DNA of 37,803 nucleotides from Phytophthora quininea. Its lineage: Eukaryota; Oomycota; Peronosporomycetes; Peronosporales; Peronosporaceae. Below, in pieces: positions 9,138-19,149 of the stretch (position 1 is the stretch's first letter; each line of letters starts with the position of its first letter). A program made the position numbers and the translations under genes. The notes beneath the pieces are model-generated. The model saw nothing but the letters and a program-made list of their open reading frames with translations. It searched no databases and was not told the DNA's origin. The stretch lies in the NCBI GenBank assembly GCA_011947345.1, contig JAAVTG010000998.1, forward strand, positions 1 through 37,803, read 5' to 3'.

Positions 9138-12100
9138 ATGGCGTCTCCGGCACCGACGGGCAGCTCGCTCCCCATGCTGCGGCAGTCCAGCGCGTCCAGC
9201 TCTAGCTCCAGCTCTACGGACTCCGTCTCGTCCCCGGAGGGCCTTCAACGCTGCAGCCCGACCTCTATTTACTGCCCAGAGACATCAGCAACAGTCGACG
9301 ACCTCTGCAGCAGCCCAGCGACCCGTGTCTGCTAACTGCGACCGACGATGACGAAGTTCGCAGTCTGGACGAGCTGGAGACGGAGACCGAGGAGCCAGAG
9401 CAACCTCTAGACGTGCTAATCGAGGACTCTGAGGCTGCTAGAGACGACAGCGAACAGAGCTCTTCTACCAACTCCAATCTAGAACTGCTATCTAGAGACA
9501 GCGACCAAGTCACGAAGAAACAGATCCCCAAACCTCCACGCCGGAGCGTTCTGCTGGAAGCAAGCGCTAGTGACGTTTCCCAGCTCAGTGTCAAGAGGGA
9601 GAAGAAGGTATTGTGTTCGTGGATACTGCAGCAGATCAGTCAGCAGACGCTCAAGAAGATCGGAGACATCAGAAATTCTTACTTTGCAGGTTGGCTGGTA
9701 GCCTGCTCGCTGTTTGTACTACTGCTGAATGCATTCGCAGTGGTTATTGTGAGTTTGGCCTACCACCCCACTCAGGACAAGTTGGACGATGTGGAGGACC
9801 GAGAAGACAGACGAGTGTGCAGACACTGGCTCAAGCTGCTCATGACGATGCATTTCCTTGGTCTGCCGAATATTGTGCTGATTGCGCCTGTGGTGTTCCC
9901 GAACGACTTCTTTTCGCTCTACAAGGCCAAGGATAAACGCATGATTCGAAGACCATACCTGCTTTTCTGCGAGATTATTGTGACTATACAGCTGGGATTC
10001 ATGATGTACGTAGCGCTCAACCAGCTACTCAATGTGCCGGTGATTGTGCAGTGCCACCGACACGTCGAGTCCAGACATGTGGTCTTGTTCTACTCGGCGA
10101 CGGTGGTGTGGCTCGTGCTATTGCGGCAGATTATCATTTTTTGTCGATTTCTCACGCATCTGAAACTGCAGGCAGACAGCTCGAACGATTCGTCACATAC
10201 CTCTGCCCTAGGCAATTGCTTGAAGAATCCTTTTTCGATCCCAACAATGTCGGAGCGTGGACGACTCGTTAAACACTTTAAAAGCTATTGTATCGTGCTG
10301 TTGCTCGTGGCGATGTGCTCACTGTTGAAACAATCCTGGACGAGGCTTCTTCCAAATACAAGATCAACCAAATTCAAGACGTGTATCGATCGCCCACGTT
10401 GTGGTTTTACGCATTCGCGCGGTCGGCGAAGAATCCGCTGCATATTGCAGTGAAGCGCGGTGATATGCGGATCGTGCAGTTACTTCTCGACCACGGAATG
10501 GACGTAAATGCTTTAGACAAAGTCGTCCGGGTGAACTTTAACATTGGGCTGCTTTTCAAGATCGTTAGTCGAATATTGGTAAGTTTTACTTGTGGTTTAT
10601 GGACATATTGAACGCACTTGACAGAATCGCTCTTTTGTCCGCAGGTTCGAACGCAAGACGGACTCCGCTCGCCCCTGAAGACAGTAATGTGCTCGGTTCT
10701 ACTTCCACCCCTGCACGGTGCTGTTGCAGAAGGCTACGTGGATGTTGTTCGCCTTCTGATCAGCAAAGGAGCTGACGTGAACGCCTTACCACGAGCCTCG
10801 TTTTATTATCCGGCAGCTGTGCTCCCGCCAATCTTTGTGGCTGATGACCCGCAGGTTCTGCGTCTGCTTGTAGCCAATGGCGCAAACTTCCTTCAGGTAG
10901 CATCCGTGGCGCTTACTGGTGTGGCTCGCACGCATGCGACGCCGTTGCAACAAAGCACATTTACGCTACGGTCCGATCTAAGTGACTATTTGATCGATTG
11001 TGGTAGTGACGTTGCTCTTACTCCACTCCATGAAGCTGCAGCAACAGATAACATTCGACGGATGAAGTGGCTTCTAGCTCGAGGTGTCGACGTCGATACC
11101 CTTGGAGAGCACGTCGAAGGTGTTCACCAAAGAACACCACTTCATTGGGCGGCAGTTGTGGGCAAAGTCAAAGCTGCTGCCCTTTTGCTGGAAAAGGGTG
11201 CGAATCCAAACGCTAAAGATCGTGATGGCCGTACACCATTACACTGGGCAGCAAGAAATAATCACCACGAAGTGGTGTCTTTATTGCTTAGCCACAAGGC
11301 TCAAGCTGACTCTACGGATAATGAGGGCATTCCAGTTGTCTGCTTTGCAGCTGAGGCTGAAGGTGTGGATTCATTTGTCTTCTCCAGTTTAGTGGCTGCA
11401 GGGGCGAGTCTCCGAACGCAAGTGTCGGACGGAAACACGGCACTACACATTGCGTTGCAACGCGAAAACCGACAAACTGCGGTATCCTTGATCAAGTGCG
11501 GATCGAGTATGACAGTGACGAACAATTTCGGTAAGCGAGCGGTGGACTGCACGACGTCAACAGAGCTGCAATTTATGATGAAAAAGGAGGCAGGTAGTCG
11601 AAAAATCATGATCTCGTACACGCACACGCACGCTCAATTCGCTCAAATGGTGCGCGAGTACTTGGAAACGCATGAACAGCTCACGTGCTGGATGGACACG
11701 ATGGATCCCAGCGGAATCGGTGGAGGCGCAGTCTGGCGACAAGAAATCGCGCGTGGTATCAACAACTGTTCACTTGTGCTCAGCATCGTTTGTGACGGAT
11801 ACACAAAGTCTGAGTGGTGTCTCAAAGAACTTGCACTGGCGAAATTAATTCGGAAGCCAGGTACCAGCAGCCTTGTGTCATGTATTGTAATCGTTCGGTA
11901 CTGAACCGTTGTTGTATTTCCTGCAGTACTTGGTCTCATCGTGGAAGAAGACCACCCCGCTTCGATGGCAGCTCTGGAGGTGCGCTAGGAGTCATTCTGT
12001 CTACCTGTTCCTTGCTACTAAAAGCTTACATCTATTGCCTTCTGCTGTGCAGTCGCTTATTCCTCACAAGAACCGGATTCCATTCAATGATTTCATTATC

Positions 12101-12811
12101 GGAAGGAGACAAGAAGGTCCTCGCTCTGTTGTTTTCGATATCGACGAGGCTGTGTTTGCAGAAAGGTGGCAAGTAACACGTCCGTTGATGATTTCCATCA
12201 TGAAGGACGGTCGGCGTCTTGACAAAGAGGAGCGCGAGGATCGAGAGTCGCTGAATCCGCGTAATAGAAATCGGTGGCGGAAGAAGAAAAGGGTTGCAGT
12301 CGCTGAGGAGATCGATAGTACGGATGACGAAGAATGGCCTAAAGACGTTAGGTATAAGCATCAGGTATTGCTGATTTACTCGCCGCTTGGTGCGTCGAGC
12401 CTTCTCCGAGAGAAAGTCAAGGCGGATCTCCAAGGCTTCGACTGCCATGCCGCAATCTCGATGGATCACGTAGTGGATCAGTTGAATACTTGCCAGGGTA
12501 TTGTGCTTCTAGTGGAATTCCCACCGACCATCGGAGACAAAGACTCGGAAGAGTATCAGAAAGGCAAACAACTTCGGAAACAGTTGACTGCTTCGATGAC
12601 TCGCATCGTCACGGCAGCACAAACTGTAAACCCGCGGAAAAGTGTATACCCTGTGCTCGTTCAAGGCAACTTTTTGGATCTGAGCAAGATGTACACACTG
12701 GCGAGGTCGGAACTCTTTTACTTCGTGGATGGCGGCGGGTTTTCTCGCAGTGTCGGACTGTTGGTGAACCATCTTCGTCAAAGACAAGAACGCACAAGTA
12801 CTGGGAAGTGA
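9138..12811 (+). CDS. Membrane-anchored ankyrin-repeat protein with TIR and second TIR-like domain
   Basis: The start at 9138 gives a Ser-rich, acidic cytosolic N-terminus. Four hydrophobic segments follow (YFAGWLVACSLFVLLLNAF, MHFLGLPNIVLIAPVVF, FCEIIVTIQLGFMMYVAL, VVLFYSATVVWLVLLRQI). From about 10,290 there are eight or so ankyrin repeats, for example PLHIAVKRGDMRIVQLLLDH and TPLHWAAVVGKVKAAALLLE. A TIR domain starts near 11,599: IMISYTHTHAQFAQMV, a BB-loop-like DPSGIGGG, then SEWCLKELALA, whose Glu (codon 11827-11829) is placed like the catalytic Glu of NAD-cleaving TIRs. A second TIR-like fold begins at about 12,355 (HQVLLIYSPLG). Introns are 10579-10644, 11861-11926 and 11980-12052. Frame changes near 9240 and 10280 look like lost bases. 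Role inferred: membrane sensor or scaffold whose TIR signals or cleaves NAD. A pure scaffold is also possible. Confidence 0.75.
10579..10644 (+). other. Intron in the TIR-ankyrin gene
   Basis: This 66-nt intron has donor GTAAGT, a branch-like CTTGAC and acceptor CCGCAG. Removing it joins two phase-0 frames inside the ankyrin region and avoids the stop that ends the upstream frame at 10611. Confidence 0.75.
11861..11926 (+). other. Intron in the TIR domain
   Basis: This 66-nt intron has donor GTACCA, a branch-like ACTGAAC and acceptor CTGCAG. Splicing carries the TIR frame from ALAKLIRKP into VLGLIVEEDHP, past the stop at 11902-11904. Confidence 0.65.
11980..12052 (+). other. Intron at the end of the TIR domain
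   Basis: This 73-nt intron has donor GTGCGC and acceptor GTGCAG. Splicing joins DHPASMAALE to SLIPHKNRIPFNDF and removes the in-frame TAG directly after the donor. Confidence 0.6.
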
Positions 12812-12891
12812 TAGACAAACGAAATATTTATTTTGAACGTTTCAAACGGTTATTACTATGCAAATGGACCTGTGACGACTTCTTGCCATCG

Positions 12892-14518
12892 ATGGACCCG
12901 AGTAAAGTGCTCAGCTTTGAAGAAAGTCCTCGCGATCATGGTCTCGTTGCCTTCAGGGGTTATTGACACCATTTCGCATGCTTCTGAGCGCGTGGGTCGG
13001 ACTGGGCTTACTACCGTTCATTCTGCAGATACGAAGTTATCTCAAGTTCGCGACGCCGCACAAAGTCGCTGAAAATCTCGTGGTTCCTGCTAACACCGTA
13101 AAAGAGGTCGCGAATCTAACGGCATTGTGTCCTGCACAAGGTTTTCTAATGGCTGGAGTGTGGTGGAACGTTGCACCGACTCATTATTACAATGTTGGAG
13201 ACGGTCGGATCTGTCACGTGGTGGTGCCCCAGTACAATCTCCATGGCCAATATCGAGTGGGAAGTCCCTAGTGACTCCATTTCATTCGACACCACCAGAG
13301 TGTTCGGAAGACAGCTACTTCTTCGAGCAGTATCTGTATCATGGTAGTTTTGGATACTACGCGTTTTACGAAGAAGCTGAAGGCTCGTTTTGTGCCAGGG
13401 ATAACACTGCATATGCGCTTGTTCAAGGCCTTGGTACGTACGATATCAACGGGTGGTTTTTGGCCCAAGACGCTGGTGGCGACGGCTACAGATTTTCGTA
13501 TTGGTACGGCGTCGTTGGGTCGATCTGGTTAGCCTACCGCTTTCTGGTACTCCGACGAGGTTACATCGCGTTAAAGCGATACGGCCGAAGATGTGCCCAA
13601 ATGAACGAGGGACTTCTACGCAAACCAGCGATGGTGTTTGTCCACGAGAATTTGAGACTCTCAGCTCATGGCGCCAGAAACTTGCAACGAATTGTGCTTC
13701 TGTATCTGGTAGTGGAAGGTTTGATGAGCGACTTGTTCTTGCTGATCGCGAATGATGCCGTTTTTGCAAAGGTGCAGTACATTTCGCTGGGCTACAATTT
13801 ATCGGGGCTATTGCTGCTCGTGTGGGAAATTGTTGAAAGCATGAACTGGTTTGGTGAACAGTGGCGAGTGTTTTTCAAGCGTCTGCTATTCAGCTATGAG
13901 TCCTCTTTACTAGGAGAGTTTCTGAGTGCAACAGTGCAGCAGCTCATTTTGGTATCTCTGAACCGGTCGGGGCTGAAGAAATCACAACCGGAAGCTCTCG
14001 CTGTATCGTATTACGTGTGGAGCTTTCTGTGGCATACAGTCTACGTGTTGTGTCTGATCATGTTTATTTTATCCGTCAGAACGACATGGGCTCTCAGTTA
14101 TGTTTTGTGGAGGTATCGTACATTGGCTATCTTCCTTACGCCTTGTTGTGTTGATCAAACTTTAGGTATCCGGTGCAGGATGACAATGCTAGGGAGCTAT
14201 CGCTACGTAAATAAGAAACTCTACTACCGACCTGATGCGTTAAAAGCGTTCGGGCTTTTGAAAATGGTGGAAGGAGATCGAACAGAGTTCCTAGTGCAAA
14301 GCAAACTTCACTGGATCGCTGTCCCACGAGACAATCTCATCGTGATTGGATCTGTATCCAGGAGGTTCGTACAGCATTGCACCGAGCGAACTTGCACCGG
14401 AATCATCAGCTTTTTCGATAGAAGTCTGGGAGGAGATCGTCGCAATATCTTTGGGCGAAAAGCTGCTGTTGCACCTGGCCCATCGACGATGAATGTGCTT
14501 CCCCTAGTGGCGTCGTGA
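12892..14518 (+). CDS. Polytopic membrane protein family, copy E (frame-broken, best preserved)
   Basis: The start at 12892 (MDPSKVLSFEESP) gives the hydrophilic leader. One frame change near 12960, in a short G-run, leads to the first TM segment (MLLSAWVGLGLLPFILQI). A second change near 13262 leads into one open frame to 14518. The family blocks are all present: VVVPQYNLHGQY, EQYLYHGSFGYYAF, FSYWYGVVGSIWLAYRFLVL, PAMVFVHENLRLSAHGA, ISLGYNLSGLLLLVWE, LLFSYESSLLGEFLSA, SYYVWSFLWHTVYVLCLIMF, TPCCVDQTLGIRCRMTMLG, KLHWIAVPRDNLIVIG and CTGIISFFDRSLGGD. Length about 540 residues with six to seven TM segments. With only two single-base breaks it is probably a working gene. It begins only 80 bases after the TIR-ankyrin gene, on the same strand. 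Molecular role unknown. Confidence 0.75.
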
Positions 14519-14585
14519 AAATACAGCCCCAAAACCGAAGGCGTGGGAGCACGTTGCTTGAAGAACTTGTTCATTTGCACGATTT

Positions 14586-14935
14586 TCAAGCCATTTGAGT
14601 CGACTGCTTGAGTGGGTCGTCTATCGTGACGGAGTTGCCGATCTTCATTCGGGTTGCACTCCTTGCTCTACACCAGAGTGCTTTTGTACAGCCGAAAATC
14701 TGGCACCGTCGCGAAATCGCCGTCCTCTGCCACAATATCGGTCGCGTTCTTCTAAGGAAGAATGACGCACTGCGCCACCTTGTGCAGTCGTCCTGAAGCC
14801 GGTATAGTGTACAGCGCCGTGGTTTTGCAGTTTCCAACTGGCAACCTTCGAACGCTGCATAGGTTTGGGTGCTGGTCCCCGAGGACGGAAGATGAATTGC
14901 CCTACATTTGTCACCACAGTGTCGTCTTTAGCTTA
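14586..14935 (-). pseudogene. Receptor-kinase ectodomain fragment
   Basis: Minus-strand translation gives GTSTQTYAAFEGCQLET, nearly identical to GTSIQTYEAFEGCTLET in the ectodomain of the TKL kinase at 27206-29347. It then gives, in shifted frames, the equivalents of its WKVAQCAI, AEDGPFTTVPDIRLYK segments. No TM or kinase domain is nearby. The fragment joins ankyrin-family DNA on its 5' side (14965-15075). Confidence 0.7.
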
Positions 14936-14964
14936 CGTTGTCGTTGGAAGACCGCCGCGTGTTG

Positions 14965-15075
14965 AGGTTGCTACGAAGTTCTTGCCCTTGAACCGAGTCA
15001 TGTTCCCTCCCGGGTTTCCAGCACGGACGTCATGGTCCAAAACGCACCGCAACAAATCACACCAGATACTTACTG
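14965..15075 (-). pseudogene. Ankyrin-family gene fragment
   Basis: The reverse complement of about 14965-15062 aligns by eye with the ankyrin gene at about 24189-24305. Shared strings include GATTTGTTG, CGTGCTGG and ACATGACTCGG, followed by CAAGGGCAA, but with roughly 40 bases deleted between the second and third. It is too short to code for a domain and abuts the kinase-ectodomain fragment. Confidence 0.6.
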
Positions 15076-15135
15076 CCTCCGTCTTCACTGTTTTTCAAAG
15101 AACCCATGGCGTCTGTCAACGCAACGTCGCAGACG

Positions 15136-16801
15136 CTAGTTCAAAATGTGATGATCGCGATGCGAAGCGTACTCAACAGTGAAGCAACTGGACTTTCGGA
15201 CAGCTTCAAACACGCGCGATGCATTGCTCAGCCATTCACGCAGCGAAAGCGCGTGCAGCGGAGGCGATGTTTTTGACCCTGCCGGCACTGTTGAAATCGT
15301 AGAGCCCTGTGAGCTAAACGAAGGTGACATTGGCAAACTCAGCATGAACCGTTGGAAGTCCTCCGCCGCGTCATCAAAATCCGAGGACTTGCTGGAAGCA
15401 ATCGGCAACTTCTTGTTGCGGTCTGTTGGCCTTTTCTTTTCATCCAAAAGCGATGTCGGGCTTACCGCCTCTTTCGGATCCGAACGTGTCGAATATTGCT
15501 GTTGGTTATGCGGGAGGATGAACGTCGCCGGCTGAGTATCCAATTTCGTATTTGCTGAGTCAATAACTGAGTGTTTGGGCACCCGATAAAATGCTTGTGG
15601 CCACGCTGTTTCCAGTGCACGCTCATGGGCAGAAAGGAGCTCGTTTCCCCGGTACAACAGCTCCGAGTCAGCAATATTATTCGCCACGTAGATCAACTGC
15701 GCTGCGTGTTTGTAGCTGTTTCCAGAGACACTAGGTAAGCGAGATTGCGAAAACTTTTCTCCACCTGGCGGAGTAGATCCATCGCTTCAAGCTGGAACGC
15801 AAAACCATCATGAACAACCACGACGTAGTGGCAAATGGCGCACAAGAAGACTGCAATCTGGTATGACGCGACTTCCACCTGCTGCTCTGGAGAGAGTGCG
15901 CCAAACCGTTGCGAGTCATTGCGCGCCAAAATATCTGTCAACATTGAAGTGCTCAACAGTGGCTGCGAGTCTAGCAGCACCGTCGGGTGTCCGGTTCCTC
16001 CAGCCAACGACACGGCCAAGTCCACTCCAGTAGTGGTATGCCTGCCCATAACTACGTCCTCTAAGCTCTCCGTAGCAAACAAATTCTTCTCCTTTCCACG
16101 ATCTGCCAGCAACGACAACACTGTGGACTTCCCCACACCGTCGAGGCCTAAAACTCCGACGACTGTAAAGTTGGTCATCTCCAGACACGATCCTAATTTC
16201 GCTGCCAAATCTGTGGCGAACTGCATCTGTCGGGTAACGAGTTTCACGCATCCTGCAGGTGGCACAAAGTGCTGCAACGTGGTGGATGAAGTTGACGGTC
16301 GCAACAGAGCTCTGTTCATAGGAGGACTGGTCCTCCTTCGGTCTGAGTCGGTGACGCCGTCTGTCCTGCATTGCTGGATCTGGTATTAACCTGCAGATAG
16401 CTGTCTCGGTCCTGTCCAGGGCTGGATCTAGGCGCAGGCCTAGAATTTGTATTGGGGTCGTATAGGACCCCAGAGCCCGGTGCTCCGCTGTTTGGACGCA
16501 GCAAAACTGGCTGCTGCTTGGACAAAATGGCAGATGGAGCTGCTGGAGAGGCTGCAGTGCGACTGCGAGGTCGCTGGGGGCCTCGAAAGGCGCGTGGAGG
16601 GCCGGCTGCAGAGCTCATGCTGGCCCTAGAGGTACCCGAACTTTGCGGTCCATTATTGTTGCTGTTCCTGCGAGGATTGGCGCCGCGCTGGGTGCAATCG
16701 ATAGAGAAAAGGTAGGAGAGTTAGATGCAATACAACAAACAGATCAGGAGAGCGAGGGTCACCTTCTGGCGCTGCTTCTGCGGTGTATTCTCGCGATCCA
16801 T
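15136..16801 (-). CDS. SMG9: SMG9-like nonsense-mediated mRNA decay factor
   Basis: SMG9 partners SMG8 to regulate the SMG1 kinase that phosphorylates UPF1 in nonsense-mediated decay. Visible features: a proline/arginine-rich low-complexity N-terminus; VKLVTRQMQFATDL ahead of the G-like fold; FTVVGVLGLDGVGKSTVLSL, a P-loop of the GLxGxGKS type; a DSQPLL motif matching the family's DTQPIL; SYQIAVFLCAICHYVVVVHD; and the diagnostic C-terminus LREWLSNASRVFEAVRKSS, aligned with the animal form's NWFHYAARIWDGVRKSS. Start at 16801: a 13-codon first exon ends in an intron (16688-16762) before GANPRRNSNN. Frame changes near 16316 and 15715 look like single-base errors. Length about 520 residues, similar to animal SMG9. 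Cytoplasmic or nuclear shuttling is inferred from family. Confidence 0.85.
16688..16762 (-). other. First intron of SMG9
   Basis: This 75-nt intron has donor GTGACC and acceptor CACCCAG. It separates a 39-nt first exon (MDRENTPQKQRQK) from the Arg/Asn-rich second exon. The frame is kept, which supports a start at 16801 rather than the internal ATG at 16618. Confidence 0.55.
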
Positions 16802-16883
16802 TTAGCGCGAACAGAAATTTTCCAAATATGACGATACTTTCGTTAAAATGGGGATTCCTCTATTGCAAAATTAACTATAACTA

Positions 16884-17346
16884 CTAAAGGTGCTTGTACT
16901 TCTCCTGGCGTTGGCGTCGTCCTCTAGCTGACGTTGCTGTTCTCTGCGTCTTTGACTTGCTACCCTTTTGCCTTCGCTTGTTGCGAGACACGAACGAGTC
17001 GCGCTCCTCAAGCTCCTGGTCGAAGAGTCCCAAAGCTTGGCTGAGCGCCGTCACGGGCGCTTCTTTCTGCTGTTTCTGCTTCTGCTGCTGCTTTTTCAGT
17101 GCTTGGGAGGCTGCTAGTGCCTCCTCTTTCTGCTTCTCGGCGTTCTTGGACGCCAGTAGCTCCTTGGCAGCAGACATCCCTGAAGTAGAGACGACGGCTC
17201 CGCTTTCGCTGAGCGCCAAGTCCAGCCGAGAACAGCGACATCATGGCGTTCTTGCTTTCGCCTGGTCTGGAGGGCGCCGAGATGGTCGCGGCGGCGGCGC
17301 TCGCGCCCATGGAAGTGCGCAGACTCGACACGAACGGGGTCGTCAT
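16884..17346 (-). CDS. Small basic coiled-coil protein, unknown function
   Basis: The start at 17346 gives MTTPFVSSLRTSMGASAAAA and then KNAMMSLFSAGL. One frame change near 17222 leads to LALSESGAVVSTSGMSAAKE, a lysine/glutamine-rich helix (ALKKQQQKQKQQKE), then LGLFDQELEERDSFVSRNKR and a very basic end (KGSKSKTQR.. RGRRQRQEKYKHL). Length about 153 residues. The basic C-terminus suggests a nucleolar or RNA-associated protein, but I recognise no family. It sits between SMG9 and the IQ-motif gene on the same strand, about 80 bases from the SMG9 start. Confidence 0.55.
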
Positions 17347-17445
17347 GCTCGGTCAGTAGTCTGGGGAATTGTGCTTTGATTGGCGAGGAGATAATACCAA
17401 AACAAATGGCTACATTTACAGAAGATGGCTACATATACTTCAACT

Positions 17446-18955
17446 TCATGTTTGGGCGTCAGGTGCAACCAGTTTGAGTTGGTCCTGCTCCTGTTGATTG
17501 TATTCAGGATGCAAGTGCGCTGTACACTCGGAGACCATGTCCGACAGCACTTTTTGACAAAGTATTACATCAAGTTAGGACGCTTGTACAGCAACTACTG
17601 ACAGTGGACACTCACCTTCTGGGAGCAGCTCGCCCACGAGCTCGCTGATCCAGTCACCCAGCACGTCAGCAGCCACGGCTCGAGACGGACTGGTGGCGGC
17701 GCGGGTGAGGTCAAGCCGCTCGGCGAGATAGGACCCGACCATACTCTGCAGCACGCTGTGGAAAACGTCGCGGATACACTCATCGATGAGCGAAGTCAGC
17801 ACGCCTCCGGCCAGCTCCGTCGATATGTCCTCTCTCCGCTTGGCACGCGTGATCTCCTGTACAAGCGAAGCAGGAATATCAGCATGGTAATGGTGGATGT
17901 AAAGCGAGCTTCTTGCAGTGTTTGCACTGCATGCAAGCCATACCTCAGCGCGTGTCTCGAGGAGAACCTCGAGCAAGCAAGCCGGCACGAGACTCGCCTG
18001 CAGCTCCTGCCGCAGAAAAACGTCCAGGAAGGCCTGTGCCTGGCGTGTAAGTCGCTGGTTCCGGCGATTTCTGTTGGCAAGCCGTCGACGATAGAGGCGA
18101 TACTCTACCTGTACAGCCACAGCAAACAAGTTAAAGCGGTGTAGCACATTTAACAGCGTCCATCGTCTACTCACTTGGATGGTGGCGGCGGCAGCATGCC
18201 GCAGCTTGGACATTGCCGCGAGCGAGCACAGGCGCTGGCTGCGCATCGAACTCGATTGCGGTGCACGGTCGTTTCCATCATCGCTGCAGGTGCTACTTTC
18301 CTCGTCTCCGCTGCTGCTGCTATCGTACCTCCGGCGTCTACACCTGCGGACCTCCTTGCTTGGCTGATCTCTCCGGTGTCGACGCTCGTCATGTCTGCGA
18401 TTATCGGAGACCGCGGTCGGGAGGTAGACATACGCTAGCTGCGGCAGCGGCTCGAGCTCGCGTCGCCTGCGACATCGACTGCGGCGGTGACGAGCAGGAT
18501 CCCACCGCGCGCCGTTGGAGTCGTCGCTCGGCTGGTTGCTTCGAGGCGGCGCAGCCACCGGCAGCTTCAGCTTCGGTCGAGCCTTTTTGCCTGTTTGGAA
18601 AGCCAGCAGCACCGTCAACCTTCCCCATCGCGCCAATCCTCCGATTCCCTCGCTGCCTACCTCGTTTGATGGTCATTCCGGCAGCGTGTGCTCGGTGCCA
18701 ATCCAGCCTGGACACTTGTCGGCGTTGCACCCCACGACCCGACGAAATGTGTCGCCGGCCAGGCTATAAACGGCGCGCTTGGCCGGGCAATGCCCCCGCG
18801 CCCTTGAAAGCATGCATCTGGGCCGCCGCAGACTGGCGGGAAGAGAGAAATGCCGGCGAGAAAGACAAGAAGCCGTTGATGTCTGCGCTCTGCATGAACA
18901 TCGTGGAGCTCTCCGCCCCATTCACTCGGCTACTAGTGTCGCGCAGTTTGCCCAT
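17446..18955 (-). CDS. IQ-motif protein with Arg/Ser-rich N-terminus
   Basis: Four introns are inferred: 18660-18591, 18174-18109, 17943-17857 and 17615-17550. Two of them (66 and 87 nt) are multiples of three without stops, so an uninterrupted frame reads through them. Splicing 18174-18109 creates AAAATIQVEYRLYRRRLANR, a calmodulin-binding IQ motif (IQxxxRxxxxR) that the unspliced frame hides. The N-terminus is rich in Arg, Ser and acidic clusters; the C-terminal half is helical (LTSLIDECIRDVFHSVLQSM). The last exon ends in DQLKLVAPDAQT at 17446. The start is placed at 18955 (MGKLRDTSSRV), bridging frame changes near 18785 and 18675; an alternative start is MTIKRG near 18676. Function: a probable calmodulin-responsive protein. 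No family name recognised. Confidence 0.6.
17550..17615 (-). other. Last intron of the IQ-motif gene
   Basis: This 66-nt intron has donor GTGAGT, branch site TCCTAACTT and acceptor CAAAAAG. It replaces a spurious read-through end with the exon VLSDMVSECTAHLHPEYNQ. Confidence 0.75.
17857..17943 (-). other. Third intron of the IQ-motif gene
   Basis: This 87-nt intron has donor GTATGG and acceptor TTGTACAG. It is in frame and stop-free, so easily mistaken for coding sequence. Splicing joins LLETRAE to EITRAKRRED. Confidence 0.65.
18109..18174 (-). other. Second intron of the IQ-motif gene
   Basis: This 66-nt intron has donor GTGAGT, a branch-like GCTTTAAC and acceptor TGTACAG. It splits the IQ motif between ATIQ and VEYRLYRRR. 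Confidence 0.75.
18591..18660 (-). other. First intron of the IQ-motif gene
   Basis: This 70-nt intron has donor GTAGGC and acceptor CCAAACAG. It joins MTIKRG to KKARPKLKLPV. Confidence 0.6.
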
Positions 18956-19122
18956 GTGATGCTCCCTGCTTCAGCTTTCGCCAAGCAGAAAGTGACCTCA
19001 ACCACTGCAACATGCACACTGCAATGAGCGACTGTGGTAAATAAACGGTTTGTTGCTGATACGTTTTCTACGAAGCGATTTGTCCGTGGAGGGATACGTC
19101 TTTGGCTAGTGTTCTCCGCCGC

Positions 19123-19143
19123 GATAGATATATAGATATAGAT
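19123..19143. repeat. Short GATA/TATA-rich microsatellite
   Basis: GATAGATATATAGATATAGA lies just beyond the 3' end of the HAD-type gene. It is simple sequence with no other feature seen in 18956-19149. Confidence 0.5.
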
Positions 19144-19149
19144 GCTAGT

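Noticed and set aside
505..14518. Programmed ribosomal frameshifting in the membrane-protein family
   Set aside because: Breaks occur at different positions in each copy, no shared slippery site is visible, and eIF3b in the same window is broken in the same way.
13127..14518. Internal ATG at 13127 as the start of copy E
   Set aside because: The reading before 13262 in that frame is unrelated to the family; the real N-terminus lies in the frame starting near 12963 with the leader from 12892.
18213..18959. Plus-strand 248-codon ORF
   Set aside because: It is the antisense of the GC-rich IQ-motif gene, whose introns and motif support the minus strand.
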